Part shown: piece by piece, positions 37,228-45,452 of the stretch | Layout: the number at the start of each line of letters is the position of its first letter | How positions within the stretch are numbered: position 1 is the first letter of the stretch | Assembly: GCA_009930305.1 (NCBI GenBank) | Contig: RZYM01000012.1 | Coordinates: 1-57,581, forward strand | Direction: 5' to 3' | Length of the DNA stretch: 57,581 nucleotides | Origin: Bacteroidia bacterium | GTDB taxonomy: Bacteria > Bacteroidota > Bacteroidia > Bacteroidales > Paludibacteraceae | Notes under the pieces: model-generated | What the model saw: the letters and a program-made list of their open reading frames with translations, nothing else | What the model was told of the DNA's origin: nothing | Database searches by the model: none | Translations under genes and position numbers: made by a program

Positions 37228-37242
37228 GCTTCGCCCCGGACC
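37228..37242 (+). repeat. 15-bp border repeat, right copy
   Basis: GCTTCGCCCCGGACC is identical to 28484-28498. It is followed by CCAATTCATTTTCTTTGTC, which matches the sequence after the first left-hand repeat at 28421. Confidence 0.7.
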
Positions 37243-37832
37243 CCAATTCATTTTCTTTGTCTTGTCCAAAGAAAACGAATCAAAAGAAAATCGTTTTTTT
37301 TGTTCCGCTGTAACTTATTGCTAAAAATTGCCTTCTGCAATCTAAAACTGCTATGCGCCCTACGGGACGCAGTTTTTGACGATTGCATCAGTCTGATTTT
37401 TTATACGCAATAATTCACTAGGCGGTTTGAACGAGTAAAGCTTTACTCATTAGGTATTAAGGACAGGCATTGACTGAAGAGCAAAAAAAAAATAGATGAA
37501 GTGAGCGTTAAAAAAAATAGCTGTTTGAATCGGCAAAGTCGATGAATTATTCTATTTTTCACCAAATAAGCCGTAAGTTTTTTGAGATAGGCAGTCACTA
37601 GCCTGATTTTTTTTACATATTTTTTTGTATCGACAATAAAGTATGTGGGGGCTTGAGGTACATCTACCCCAAGAAATGCCTGAATATTAGAAATCGTTTT
37701 TGAAATTGGGGCTTTGGAAATTTTGAACTTAAAGGAAAAATAACTATATTTACAGTTGTGACATATTACAAAATTGAAAAAAATATTGGAAAAATAATGA
37801 TTAAATCAAATAATAACGAAATAAAAAAAACA
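37243..37832. other. Non-coding stretch right of the integrative element
   Basis: No gene is supported. It holds an imperfect direct repeat (TCTGATTTTTTATAC near 37392, CCTGATTTTTTTTAC near 37602) and an imperfect stem at 37652-37673 (CTTGAGGTA with TACCCCAAG). A weak -7 element, TATATTTA, lies at 37745-37752 before the DapB-like gene. Confidence 0.4.
37344..37377 (+). terminator. Terminator-like hairpin
   Basis: AAAACTGC (37344-37351) faces GCAGTTTTT (37369-37377), with GCG/CGC-type inner pairing and a T run. It could end transcripts coming from the TIR gene. Confidence 0.45.
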
Positions 37833-38582
37833 ATGAAGATTGGATTAATTGGATTTGGAAAAACAGGAAAAGCAGTAGCATCAGTAATACTTCAAAATAA
37901 AGAATATTCTTTAGAATGGGTGTTGAGAAAAAGTATTAAACTAGAGAATAGAAATGTTTCCGAATTCTTAGGAATTCAATCTGATGAAACTGGATTAATT
38001 TATTCTTCATCAAAAATTGAAATTAACGAACTACTAGACAAACACCCAGTTGATGTAATTATTGATTTTTCTTCTAATACAGGAATCTATTTATATGGAA
38101 AACCGGCTAGTGATAGAAAAATAAAAATTATTTCAGCGATTTCTCATTATGGGGAAAATGAAAAGAAATTATTAAAAGAATTATCTACCAACACAGTAGT
38201 ATTTTGGAGTCCAAACATAACATTAGGTGTAAATTATCTGATTTTTGCAGCCAAATTATTAAAAAAATTAGCGCCAAATGTTGACATTGAAGTAATTGAA
38301 CAACATTATAAAGGGAAAGATGGCGTTTCAGGAACAGCTACAAAAATTGCAAAAGCATTAGATTTAGGCGATTCAGAAATAAACTCAATTCGTGTAGGTG
38401 GTATTGTAGGAAAACATGAAATTGTTTTTGGTTTTCCACATCAAACAGTCAGACTTATTCATGAGTCAATATCCAGAGAAGCTTTTGGGAATGGAGTATT
38501 GTTTGTTGTAGAAAATTTGGTAAACAAAAGCGAAGGTCTGTATAAATTTGAAGAAATCTTAATGCAACACTTTAAAGAATAA
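37833..38582 (+). CDS. Dihydrodipicolinate reductase-like protein (divergent DapB)
   Basis: The 249-residue product resembles DapB, which reduces dihydrodipicolinate in lysine and meso-diaminopimelate synthesis. MKIGLIGFGKTGKAVAS is the Rossmann start and VDVIIDFSSNTG follows. EQHYKGKDGVSGTATKIAKA corresponds to the catalytic E-x-H-H-x-x-K-x-D-x-P-S-G-T-A box, but with HY and DGVSG in place of HH and DAPSG. VGGIVGKHEIVFG and ISREAFGNG also agree. I chose ATG 37833 because conservation starts there; earlier ATG 37797 and GTG 37758 are in frame. The altered box and its place beside transferred genes suggest a paralogue, possibly with another substrate. Confidence 0.65.
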   Translation: MKIGLIGFGKTGKAVASVILQNKEYSLEWVLRKSIKLENRNVSEFLGIQSDETGLIYSSSKIEINELLDKHPVDVIIDFSSNTGIYLYGKPASDRKIKIISAISHYGENEKKLLKELSTNTVVFWSPNITLGVNYLIFAAKLLKKLAPNVDIEVIEQHYKGKDGVSGTATKIAKALDLGDSEINSIRVGGIVGKHEIVFGFPHQTVRLIHESISREAFGNGVLFVVENLVNKSEGLYKFEEILMQHFKE

Positions 38583-38617
38583 GCAGGTTAACATCTTATA
38601 TATTAATAGGATAACGA

Positions 38618-39235
38618 ATGAACGCTAATGCTTTTTGGGATGTAATAGGGATATATAACCAGGAAACCTGTGTTATACAAATCGCGTTTGTATTAGCCAT
38701 TATTTTTGGCCTTATATACGCATATTTCAAGCATAAATATTGGATTCCCAAAATAATCCTAAGTATAGTGAATTTATTTATAGGCATTACTTTTTTCCTG
38801 ATTTACGGAACAGAACCTATACAATATTATTTTGCTGCCCCACTCTTCATACTTACAGGCATCCTATTCATTTATGATGCAATTAAAAAGCCCAATATAA
38901 GTATGAATCCATTTGGGGTAATACATTATATACTTTTGGCACTCATAATCTCCTACCCGTTTATATCTTTTTTACTTGGTCATAGCTTCCCTAAAATGGT
39001 TGTTTGGATCATGCCTTGTCCATTTATTAGTTTTAGCATTTTAATCTATTCCCTTTATAAACAAAAGAATATATTAATACTTATTCTACTTACGATTTGG
39101 GGCTTAACAGGAGTGAAATCCTTCTTTTTTAATGCCTACGAAGATATTATCTTATTGATATGCGGGTTTTACGGAATAGCTTTAATTATCGAAGAAATTA
39201 ATATGATAAAAGGAGATAACCAAAGTGAAATATAG
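38618..39235 (+). CDS. Hypothetical polytopic membrane protein
   Basis: The 205-residue protein was not recognised. It consists almost wholly of hydrophobic segments, about seven helices (near 17-32, 38-55, 60-78, 92-110, 118-140, 143-160, 165-185). WIMPCPFISFSILIYSLY in the middle carries Pro/Cys. It overlaps the next gene by 11 bases and its last codons carry the ribosome-binding site of that gene, so the two are translationally coupled. The compact overlap and that strong site are unusual for Bacteroidetes and point to transfer from a Firmicute. Confidence 0.65.
   Translation: MNANAFWDVIGIYNQETCVIQIAFVLAIIFGLIYAYFKHKYWIPKIILSIVNLFIGITFFLIYGTEPIQYYFAAPLFILTGILFIYDAIKKPNISMNPFGVIHYILLALIISYPFISFLLGHSFPKMVVWIMPCPFISFSILIYSLYKQKNILILILLTIWGLTGVKSFFFNAYEDIILLICGFYGIALIIEEINMIKGDNQSEI
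39211..39227 (+). promoter_or_regulatory. Strong Shine-Dalgarno and GTG start
   Basis: AGGAG lies 9 bases before the GTG at 39225. This decides the start. A perfect site of this kind is rare in this genome type. Confidence 0.7.
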
Positions 39236-40016
39236 CGTAGAAGGGAAAGATAATAAAACACTATTAATATTTATAACAGGTGCCTGTGTAAGTAAATGGA
39301 TGTGGAAATATCAAAAAACGCTTTCCAATCAATATAAATGCATATATTTTGATCTGCCGGGGCATGGTGAAAATTCTGATATAAGATTTACGACAATAGA
39401 TGACGTCTGCATCTCTATAATAGATATTATCAAAAGAGAAAGTTTAGATGGGAAAGCAATAATTGTCGGCCACTCCATTGGTGCACAAATTGTACTTAAA
39501 ATGCTGGAATCTTATGATAAACATGTATTTAAGGCTATCGCTATTAGTGGACTGAATTTTCCGATGAAAAGATTAATGTTATTTATTAAACCTATGCTTT
39601 CAATTTCAATGCCTCTTATTAAAATGAAATGGTTTGCAAAGCTTCAATCAAAAGCCTTTTATCTTCCAAGTGAATTATTTGAGCAGTACTATTTAGATTC
39701 TTTGAAAATATCTTTTGAAACTTTGATTAATATCATGAAAGAAAATATGAGTTTTGATTTTAATACAATTGTACGCGGGATACCAACAATAATTCTTAAC
39801 GGAGAAAAAGAAATTGGAATTATGAGAAAATCTGCAATTAAAAGTCATAAAAATATAAAAGGCAGCAAATATTTCGTATTAAAAAATGCAGCACATGGTA
39901 TCCCATATGAAAAATCTGATTTATTAAACTCTATTATTACTAACTTTATTGAAAACAAGAAACAAGAGTTTAATGATATTGTTGATAATGATACATTAAG
40001 TGCGAATAGCAATTAG
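39225..40016 (+). CDS. Alpha/beta-hydrolase fold protein
   Basis: The 263-residue protein has the alpha/beta-hydrolase signatures. ITGACVSKWMW resembles the oxyanion region and YFDLPGHGENS the early conserved loop. AIIVGHSIGAQIV carries the nucleophile Ser. The catalytic His lies in LKNAAHGIPYEKSDL near the end, and the acidic residue is probably in NGEKEIGIM. Substrate unknown. It starts at GTG with a strong ribosome-binding site inside the preceding membrane gene, and the two probably work together. Confidence 0.85.
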   Translation: MKYSVEGKDNKTLLIFITGACVSKWMWKYQKTLSNQYKCIYFDLPGHGENSDIRFTTIDDVCISIIDIIKRESLDGKAIIVGHSIGAQIVLKMLESYDKHVFKAIAISGLNFPMKRLMLFIKPMLSISMPLIKMKWFAKLQSKAFYLPSELFEQYYLDSLKISFETLINIMKENMSFDFNTIVRGIPTIILNGEKEIGIMRKSAIKSHKNIKGSKYFVLKNAAHGIPYEKSDLLNSIITNFIENKKQEFNDIVDNDTLSANSN

Positions 40017-40053
40017 CCACAACAAAAGATTAACCGAATTTAATTGAAAAAGG

Positions 40054-40188
40054 ATACATGGAAAGTTGTCGGAGTTTTTGAAAATTCCTAAAGGCCATAG
40101 ATGCTATGCTGCTATGACAATCGGTTTTCCTTCTATTAAATTACACAGCATACCCGAAAGGAAAACAGAAATATCGTGGATAGATTGA
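40054..40188 (+). pseudogene. Nitroreductase C-terminal fragment
   Basis: One frame reads SEFLKIPKGHRCYAAMTIGF, then PSIKLHSIPERKTEISW and a stop. This is the C-terminal end of a nitroreductase-family protein (the usual form is ...IPEGHK.YAAM.IGYP...R.P.ERK...I.W). No start or N-terminal part is present. The remainder of 40,017-40,260 shows nothing else. Confidence 0.65.
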
Positions 40189-40266
40189 GAAAGCACCATT
40201 TTAAAGGTGTTCTGATTTGGTTTATTGGAGGGTAATAAAAATTTATTTCATTTTTTTGATACAAAA

Positions 40267-40298
40267 TTTGCATATTTAAAAAAAAGACTGCATTTTTG
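40267..40298 (+). promoter_or_regulatory. trp operon promoter
   Basis: TTTG (40267-40270), 20 bases, then CATTTTTG (40291-40298) match the Bacteroidetes consensus at seven of eight -7 positions. The leader-peptide start lies 20 bases downstream. Confidence 0.75.
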
Positions 40299-40317
40299 CA
40301 CCATCAATATAGATATT

Positions 40318-40377
40318 ATGATTTCAATTAATGCTTTCGGAAATTTTTGGTGGCGCTTACAAACATATGATTTGTGA
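40318..40377 (+). CDS. trpL: trp leader peptide with tandem Trp codons
   Basis: A 19-residue frame, MISINAFGNFWWRLQTYDL, contains two adjacent Trp codons (40348-40353). It lies after the promoter and before a terminator 35 bases downstream and the trpB start. This is the arrangement of ribosome-mediated attenuation: scarce charged tRNA-Trp would stall the ribosome at the Trp pair, changing RNA folding and preventing termination. The codons and terminator are seen directly; the antiterminator pairing is not certain. The frame is too short for automatic gene calling. Confidence 0.8.
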   Translation: MISINAFGNFWWRLQTYDL

Positions 40378-40412
40378 GTAACCAATTTATGCCGTTTAGC
40401 AATAACACCTTT

Positions 40413-40452
40413 AAAGGTCTGTCGGGAACTCTCTGACAGACCTTTTTTTTTG
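40413..40452 (+). terminator. trp attenuator terminator
   Basis: AAAGGTCTGTC (40413-40423) pairs perfectly with GACAGACCTTT (40435-40445) and is followed by a T run. ACCTTT (40407-40412), just upstream, is complementary to the 5' arm, so a competing fold is possible. Confidence 0.88.
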
Positions 40453-40472
40453 CATACTAATGTTAATACAAT

Positions 40473-41660
40473 ATGAAAAACAATTTTTTAGATGAAAATG
40501 GATACTATGGTCGCTTTGGCGGCGCTTACGTACCAGAGATACTGCAGAAAAACATTTCAGAGTTGAAAGGGCAGTACTTAAAAATTATGAATGATCCCAA
40601 ATTTAAGGCTGAATTAAACAGGCTATTACACCATTATGTAGGTAGGCCTACTCCACTGTACTACGCCAGCCGTTTGAGTGAATTGTATGGTACCCATATT
40701 TACCTTAAACGTGAAGATTTATGCCATACAGGTGCACATAAACTCAATAATGCGTTAGGTCAGCTTATGTTAGCCAAACGTATGGGAAAAACACGAATTG
40801 TAGCCGAAACAGGTGCAGGACAGCATGGTGTGGGAACCGCTACAGTGTGTGCACTGATGAACATGGAATGTGTGATTTACATGGGTGCAACAGATGTAAA
40901 GCGTCAATACCTCAATGTGCAACGCATGCGCATGTTAGGTGCCAAGGTAATACCCGTTACTACCGGAAACGGAACACTTAAGGATGCTACTAACGAAGCT
41001 ATGCGTGATTGGTGTTGTAATCCTATTGATACTTATTACATCATTGGTTCGGTTGTAGGTCCGGATCCATATCCAGATATGGTTGCGCGTTTTCAGTCGG
41101 TAATTAGCGAAGAAATCACTAAGCAGTTGAAAAAGCAGACCGGACGTGAAGCTCCCGACTACTTGATTGCTTGCGTGGGCGGAGGTAGCAATGCAGCCGG
41201 CACTTTTTTTAAGTATTTGGAAAACGAAAAAGTAAAATTGTATGTAGCTGAAGCGGCAGGGTTCGGATTGGATTATCCATTACAAAGTGCCGCAACCATT
41301 CATCTTGGACGCGAAGGCGTACTACACGGATCCAAAACAATGGTTATGATGGATGGTGATGGACAGATCGCCGAAGCCTTTTCTATTTCGGCCGGTCTTG
41401 ACTATCCAGGAATCGGACCTTTGCACGCATATCTGGCTGAAACAGGCCGTTCGAAAGTTTTTGCCATCACCGACAGTGAAGCCATGTCTGCCGCCCTGAC
41501 ACTAACACAAAAAGAAGGTATCATTCCGGCAATCGAGAGTGCGCATGCCTTGGCCGTATTGGACAAATGCCGTTTCAAATCAAGCGATGTCGTAGTGATA
41601 ACGGTTTCAGGACGCGGAGATAAAGACATGAATACCTTTGCCGAGTATTTTCATTTGTAA
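40473..41660 (+). CDS. trpB: Tryptophan synthase beta subunit
   Basis: The 395-residue product joins indole and serine to make tryptophan. The N-terminal GYYGRFGGAYVPE is the TrpB signature, PLYYASRLSE and YLKREDLCHTGAHKLNNA follow with the PLP Lys90, and CVGGGSNAAGTFF binds the cofactor phosphate. It is the first structural gene of the operon, with 12 bases between the terminator T run and its context. Having trpB first and far from trpA is typical of Bacteroidetes, where the order is B-E-G-D-C-F-A. The subunit forms an alpha2-beta2 complex with TrpA. Confidence 0.96.
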   Translation: MKNNFLDENGYYGRFGGAYVPEILQKNISELKGQYLKIMNDPKFKAELNRLLHHYVGRPTPLYYASRLSELYGTHIYLKREDLCHTGAHKLNNALGQLMLAKRMGKTRIVAETGAGQHGVGTATVCALMNMECVIYMGATDVKRQYLNVQRMRMLGAKVIPVTTGNGTLKDATNEAMRDWCCNPIDTYYIIGSVVGPDPYPDMVARFQSVISEEITKQLKKQTGREAPDYLIACVGGGSNAAGTFFKYLENEKVKLYVAEAAGFGLDYPLQSAATIHLGREGVLHGSKTMVMMDGDGQIAEAFSISAGLDYPGIGPLHAYLAETGRSKVFAITDSEAMSAALTLTQKEGIIPAIESAHALAVLDKCRFKSSDVVVITVSGRGDKDMNTFAEYFHL

Positions 41661-41676
41661 AAATAAATTTTATACA

Positions 41677-43071
41677 ATGTTCAAATATCATACAATCACA
41701 AAAAATATGTTGGGCGACTTATATACGCCTGTAAGCACATACCTTCGTTTACGTGACTATGGCCCGCAAAGCGTGCTAATGGAGAGTTCAGATTATCATG
41801 GAGGAGAAAATAGTCGTTCGTTTATTGGTATCAGTCCGATTGCCTCAGTCAGCGTTAGCCACGGAAAGGCTTTCTGCCAGATGCCTGACGGACGGGTTGA
41901 AGAACAAATGGTAGACGATAACTATCCCGTACATAGCGTAATTAAAGATTTTCTGCAACGATTCGAGATTACTGGTGAAAATAGCGAATATTGCGGTTTA
42001 TACGGTTATACATCTTTCAATGCAGTTCGTTATTTCGAACATATCGCAGTAAAAGATGCCACACTCGAAAAAAACGATGCACCCGATCTCCTTTATATTT
42101 TGTACAAAAACGTGATTGTGTTTGACCATTACAACAACACTTTAAAAATTATCGAGTTGTTGGCCGATGGTGCAAGCGGACATCTAGATGATATTGAGAA
42201 GCGTATTCGCCAATCGAATGTGCGTATTTATGACTTTAAACCAGTGGGCGAAACCACCAGTACCCTTACTGATGAACAGCACAAAGAAAATATCCGCAAG
42301 GGCATTCAACATTGCCTACGTGGCGATGTATTCCAGTTAGTATTGTCAAGACGCTTTGTACAACCCTTCGAAGGTGATGATTTTAAACTTTACCGTGCAT
42401 TGCGCAGCATCAATCCAAGTCCCTATTTATTTTATTTCGACTTTGGTGGTTTCCGTATTTTTGGATCTTCACCCGAAACTCATTGCCGCATTGAAAAAGG
42501 CCGCGCTTATATCGACCCTATAGCAGGTACAACCAAGCGTACAGGTGACGAAATACAAGACGAAAAAAATGCCGAATTTCTTCGCAACGATCCGAAAGAA
42601 AATGCAGAACATGTGATGCTGGTAGATTTGGCGCGTAACGATTTGAGCCGCAATTGTCATGACGTGCGTGTAGATTTTTACAAAGACCTGCAATATTACA
42701 GCCATGTGATTCACTTAGTAAGCCGTGTAAGCGGAGAATTGGACGAAGGAACAGACTACATAAAAGCTTTTATTGATACTTTCCCTGCAGGTACCTTAAG
42801 TGGAGCACCGAAAGTGCGAGCTATGCAATTAATTAGTGAATACGAACCCCACAACCGTGGAGCATATGGCGGTTGTCTAGGCTTTATAGGCTTTGAAGGA
42901 CAATTAAATCAAGCCATCACTATCCGGTCATTTGTGAGCCGTAACGGAGAATTATGGTTCCAAGCCGGATCTGGAATAGTCGCTAAAAGCAACGACGAGT
43001 ACGAGTTGATGGAAGTTAATAGTAAACTCGGCGCATTGAAAAAGGCCATCATAATGGCAGAAAATATGTAA
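41677..43071 (+). CDS. trpE: Anthranilate synthase component I
   Basis: The 464-residue product converts chorismate and ammonia to anthranilate, the committed step. The C-terminal chorismate-binding domain holds DVFQLVLSRRF, SPSPYLFYF-like NPSPYLFYFDFGGF, IAGTTKRTG, LVDLARNDLSRN, GTLSGAPKVRAM and FQAGSGIVAKSNDEYE. The N terminus keeps an LLESSD-type tryptophan-inhibition motif as VLMESSDYHGGENSRSF, so feedback control by tryptophan is likely. I chose ATG 41677 because it begins the conserved MFKYHTITKNM; upstream codons would overlap trpB. Confidence 0.95.
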   Translation: MFKYHTITKNMLGDLYTPVSTYLRLRDYGPQSVLMESSDYHGGENSRSFIGISPIASVSVSHGKAFCQMPDGRVEEQMVDDNYPVHSVIKDFLQRFEITGENSEYCGLYGYTSFNAVRYFEHIAVKDATLEKNDAPDLLYILYKNVIVFDHYNNTLKIIELLADGASGHLDDIEKRIRQSNVRIYDFKPVGETTSTLTDEQHKENIRKGIQHCLRGDVFQLVLSRRFVQPFEGDDFKLYRALRSINPSPYLFYFDFGGFRIFGSSPETHCRIEKGRAYIDPIAGTTKRTGDEIQDEKNAEFLRNDPKENAEHVMLVDLARNDLSRNCHDVRVDFYKDLQYYSHVIHLVSRVSGELDEGTDYIKAFIDTFPAGTLSGAPKVRAMQLISEYEPHNRGAYGGCLGFIGFEGQLNQAITIRSFVSRNGELWFQAGSGIVAKSNDEYELMEVNSKLGALKKAIIMAENM

Positions 43072-43090
43072 AATATAAACATCACTGAAA

Positions 43091-43663
43091 ATGAAAATAG
43101 TTATCATAGACAATTACGACTCATTTACCTACAACCTGTCACACTTGGTCAAGGAGTTAGGTGCCGAAGTAACGGTGCTTCGAAACGACCGCTTCGAGTT
43201 AGCCGATTTAGAACAATTCGACCGTATTATTCTGTCACCAGGCCCTGGTATCCCTTCTGAGGCAGGCTTACTTATGGAAGTGCTTCGTACCTATACCGAT
43301 AAAAAACCGATTTTAGGTGTGTGTCTAGGGCATCAGGCCATTGCTGAATTTTATGGTGGAAATCTAATCAATGTTCCTGAAGTGTACCACGGAGTGCAAA
43401 CTCCTTGCAACTTGCTTAAAACCAATGTTTTGTTTGAAGGTCTGAAAAGTCCGATTTTAGTTGGTCGTTACCATTCGTGGGTGGCAGACCCTAATAGCCT
43501 GCCTGATGAATTGGAGGTATCTGCTGTCAGCGACGATGGTCAGATAATGGCAATCAGACACAAAACCTACCCTGTCTACGGAATTCAGTTTCACCCCGAA
43601 AGCGTATTGACGCCGGACGGCAAGAAAATGTTAGCAAATTGGTTGAATCAATCTAAAGAATAA
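43091..43663 (+). CDS. trpG: Anthranilate synthase component II (glutamine amidotransferase)
   Basis: The 190-residue class I amidotransferase releases ammonia from glutamine for TrpE. IDNYDSFTYNL opens the domain and ILSPGPGIP is conserved. Cys78 in GVCLGHQAIAE is the nucleophile, and His168/Glu170 in QFHPESVLTP complete the triad. It is a stand-alone TrpG, not fused to TrpD as in some enterobacteria. Confidence 0.95.
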   Translation: MKIVIIDNYDSFTYNLSHLVKELGAEVTVLRNDRFELADLEQFDRIILSPGPGIPSEAGLLMEVLRTYTDKKPILGVCLGHQAIAEFYGGNLINVPEVYHGVQTPCNLLKTNVLFEGLKSPILVGRYHSWVADPNSLPDELEVSAVSDDGQIMAIRHKTYPVYGIQFHPESVLTPDGKKMLANWLNQSKE

Positions 43664-43667
43664 AAAA

Positions 43668-44663
43668 ATGAAAGCGATATTGACTCGTCTGGTGAATCAA
43701 GAAACATTGACCAGAGAAGAAACCAAAGCGATTTTACTTCGCATCGTTGAACAGACATATTCTCCTGAACAATTAGCTACCTTGCTCATGGCATGGCAAA
43801 TGCGCAGTATTAACATCGATGAACTTTTGGGCTTACGTGATGGTCTGCTCGAAACAGGAACATCGGTGGATACAACTCCATATGAGGTTTTGGATATTGT
43901 GGGTACCGGAGGTGACGGTAAAAACACCTTCAATATTTCAACTTGTGCCTCTTTTGTGGTGGCAGGTGCCGGTTACAAAGTAGCCAAGCACGGCAATTAC
44001 GCTGCTAGTTCGGTTAGTGGTGCCAGCAATGTAATCGAAGAGCATGGAGTTCGTTTTACGGCTGACCACGATCAATTGATGCGCTCCTTGGAAACTTGCA
44101 ATATTGCTTATTTACATGCACCGCTATTTGCCAAAGCCATGAAGTTTGTGGCCCCTACTCGCGTGGCCTTACAGATTCCGACTGTATTTAACCTATTGGG
44201 TCCCTTGGTTAATCCTACTCGTCCGAAATATCAGGTACTAGGAGTAGCTAGCCTTGAGCAAATGCGTTTGTATCAGCATATTTACCAAAAATTGGGAGTG
44301 CAATACGCCATTACTCACAGTCTAGATGGTTACGACGAAGTGTCGCTTACCGGTGATTTCAAGGTTTGCTCCAAAACACTCGAGAAAATATTCTCGCCTG
44401 CTGATTTAGGCTTTCGCATTGTTGACCCTTCGAGTCTATATGGTGGTGCTACCAAATCAGAAGCTGCTACGGTTTTTGATCTTGTGCTGAAAAATGAGTC
44501 ATCTGAAGAACAAAAAAATGTGATATTGGCGAATGCCGGTGTGGCTATTCATGTATTGCAACCGGACATAACTATGGTCGAATGCGTGGGCCAGGCTCGC
44601 GAGTCGCTTGAAAGCGGTCGTGCATACCAAACGCTGAAAAAATTTATAGAAATAAATGCTTAA
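43668..44663 (+). CDS. trpD: Anthranilate phosphoribosyltransferase
   Basis: The 331-residue product adds the phosphoribosyl group of PRPP to anthranilate. The helical N-terminal domain includes LLMAWQMRSINIDELLGL. The PRPP-binding loops are VGTGGDGKNTFNIST and KHGNYAASSVSGASNVIEEH, and FNLLGPLVNPTRPKYQVLGV follows. DEVSLTGDFKV corresponds to the metal-binding Asp-Glu region. It starts four bases after trpG. Confidence 0.95.
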   Translation: MKAILTRLVNQETLTREETKAILLRIVEQTYSPEQLATLLMAWQMRSINIDELLGLRDGLLETGTSVDTTPYEVLDIVGTGGDGKNTFNISTCASFVVAGAGYKVAKHGNYAASSVSGASNVIEEHGVRFTADHDQLMRSLETCNIAYLHAPLFAKAMKFVAPTRVALQIPTVFNLLGPLVNPTRPKYQVLGVASLEQMRLYQHIYQKLGVQYAITHSLDGYDEVSLTGDFKVCSKTLEKIFSPADLGFRIVDPSSLYGGATKSEAATVFDLVLKNESSEEQKNVILANAGVAIHVLQPDITMVECVGQARESLESGRAYQTLKKFIEINA

Positions 44664-44666
44664 GCT

Positions 44667-45452
44667 ATGACTATATTAGATAAAATTGTGGCAAACAAAC
44701 GAGTAGAACTCGAGTCTTATAAGCAGGCTTTACCGCTTGAAGTGCTGAAAATGGTCCCGAATTTTAGTAGGGAATGCCTGTCGATGAAGCAAGCTCTGGT
44801 AAATTCTGATACTGGAATCATTGCCGAGTTTAAAAGACGTTCGCCCTCACGTGGTTTTATACACGAAGGTGCAGATGTGCAGTTGATAGTGGGTGGATAC
44901 GAGAAAAATGGGGCATCTGCCATATCGATACTGGCTGACAAGGATTTTTTTGCCGGTGGCCCTATGGATATGCAACTGGCGCGAAATACGGTTACAAATA
45001 CCCCCCTATTGTTCAAGGAATTTGTGACAGACGAATACCAATTGTATCTAGCCAAGGCTTCTGGAGCTGATGCTGTGCTACTAATCGCTTCGGTTTTGGA
45101 ACAGGCTGTATGTAACAGGTTTGCCTCGTTAGCCAAGGATTTGGGACTTGAAGTTTTGTTGGAACTACATACTCAGGAAGAAATCGCCTACGTGCAACCT
45201 AATGTTGACATGGTCGGCATCAATAACCGCAATTTGAAAACCTTTGAAGTAGATTTGAACGAAAGCATAAAATTATGCAGCTTAGTGCCAGAATCCTATG
45301 TAAAAATTGCTGAAAGCGGTTTAAATAGTCCGGAAACGGTGAAATTACTGCGTCAGAAAGGATTCAGTGGATTTTTGATGGGTGAATATTTCATGAAAAA
45401 ACAAGACCCGGCCGAGGCCTTGAACCGATTCATTAAATCGCTAAAGCTATGA
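44667..45452 (+). CDS. trpC: Indole-3-glycerol phosphate synthase
   Basis: The 261-residue TIM-barrel enzyme closes the indole ring from CdRP. IIAEFKRRSPSRGFIHEG carries the catalytic Lys, ISILADKDFFAGG and LLFKEFVTDEYQL follow, and MVGINNRNLKTFEVDLN and KIAESGLNSPETVKLL are typical. It is separate from TrpF. It overlaps the trpF start by four bases (ATGA). Confidence 0.95.
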   Translation: MTILDKIVANKRVELESYKQALPLEVLKMVPNFSRECLSMKQALVNSDTGIIAEFKRRSPSRGFIHEGADVQLIVGGYEKNGASAISILADKDFFAGGPMDMQLARNTVTNTPLLFKEFVTDEYQLYLAKASGADAVLLIASVLEQAVCNRFASLAKDLGLEVLLELHTQEEIAYVQPNVDMVGINNRNLKTFEVDLNESIKLCSLVPESYVKIAESGLNSPETVKLLRQKGFSGFLMGEYFMKKQDPAEALNRFIKSLKL

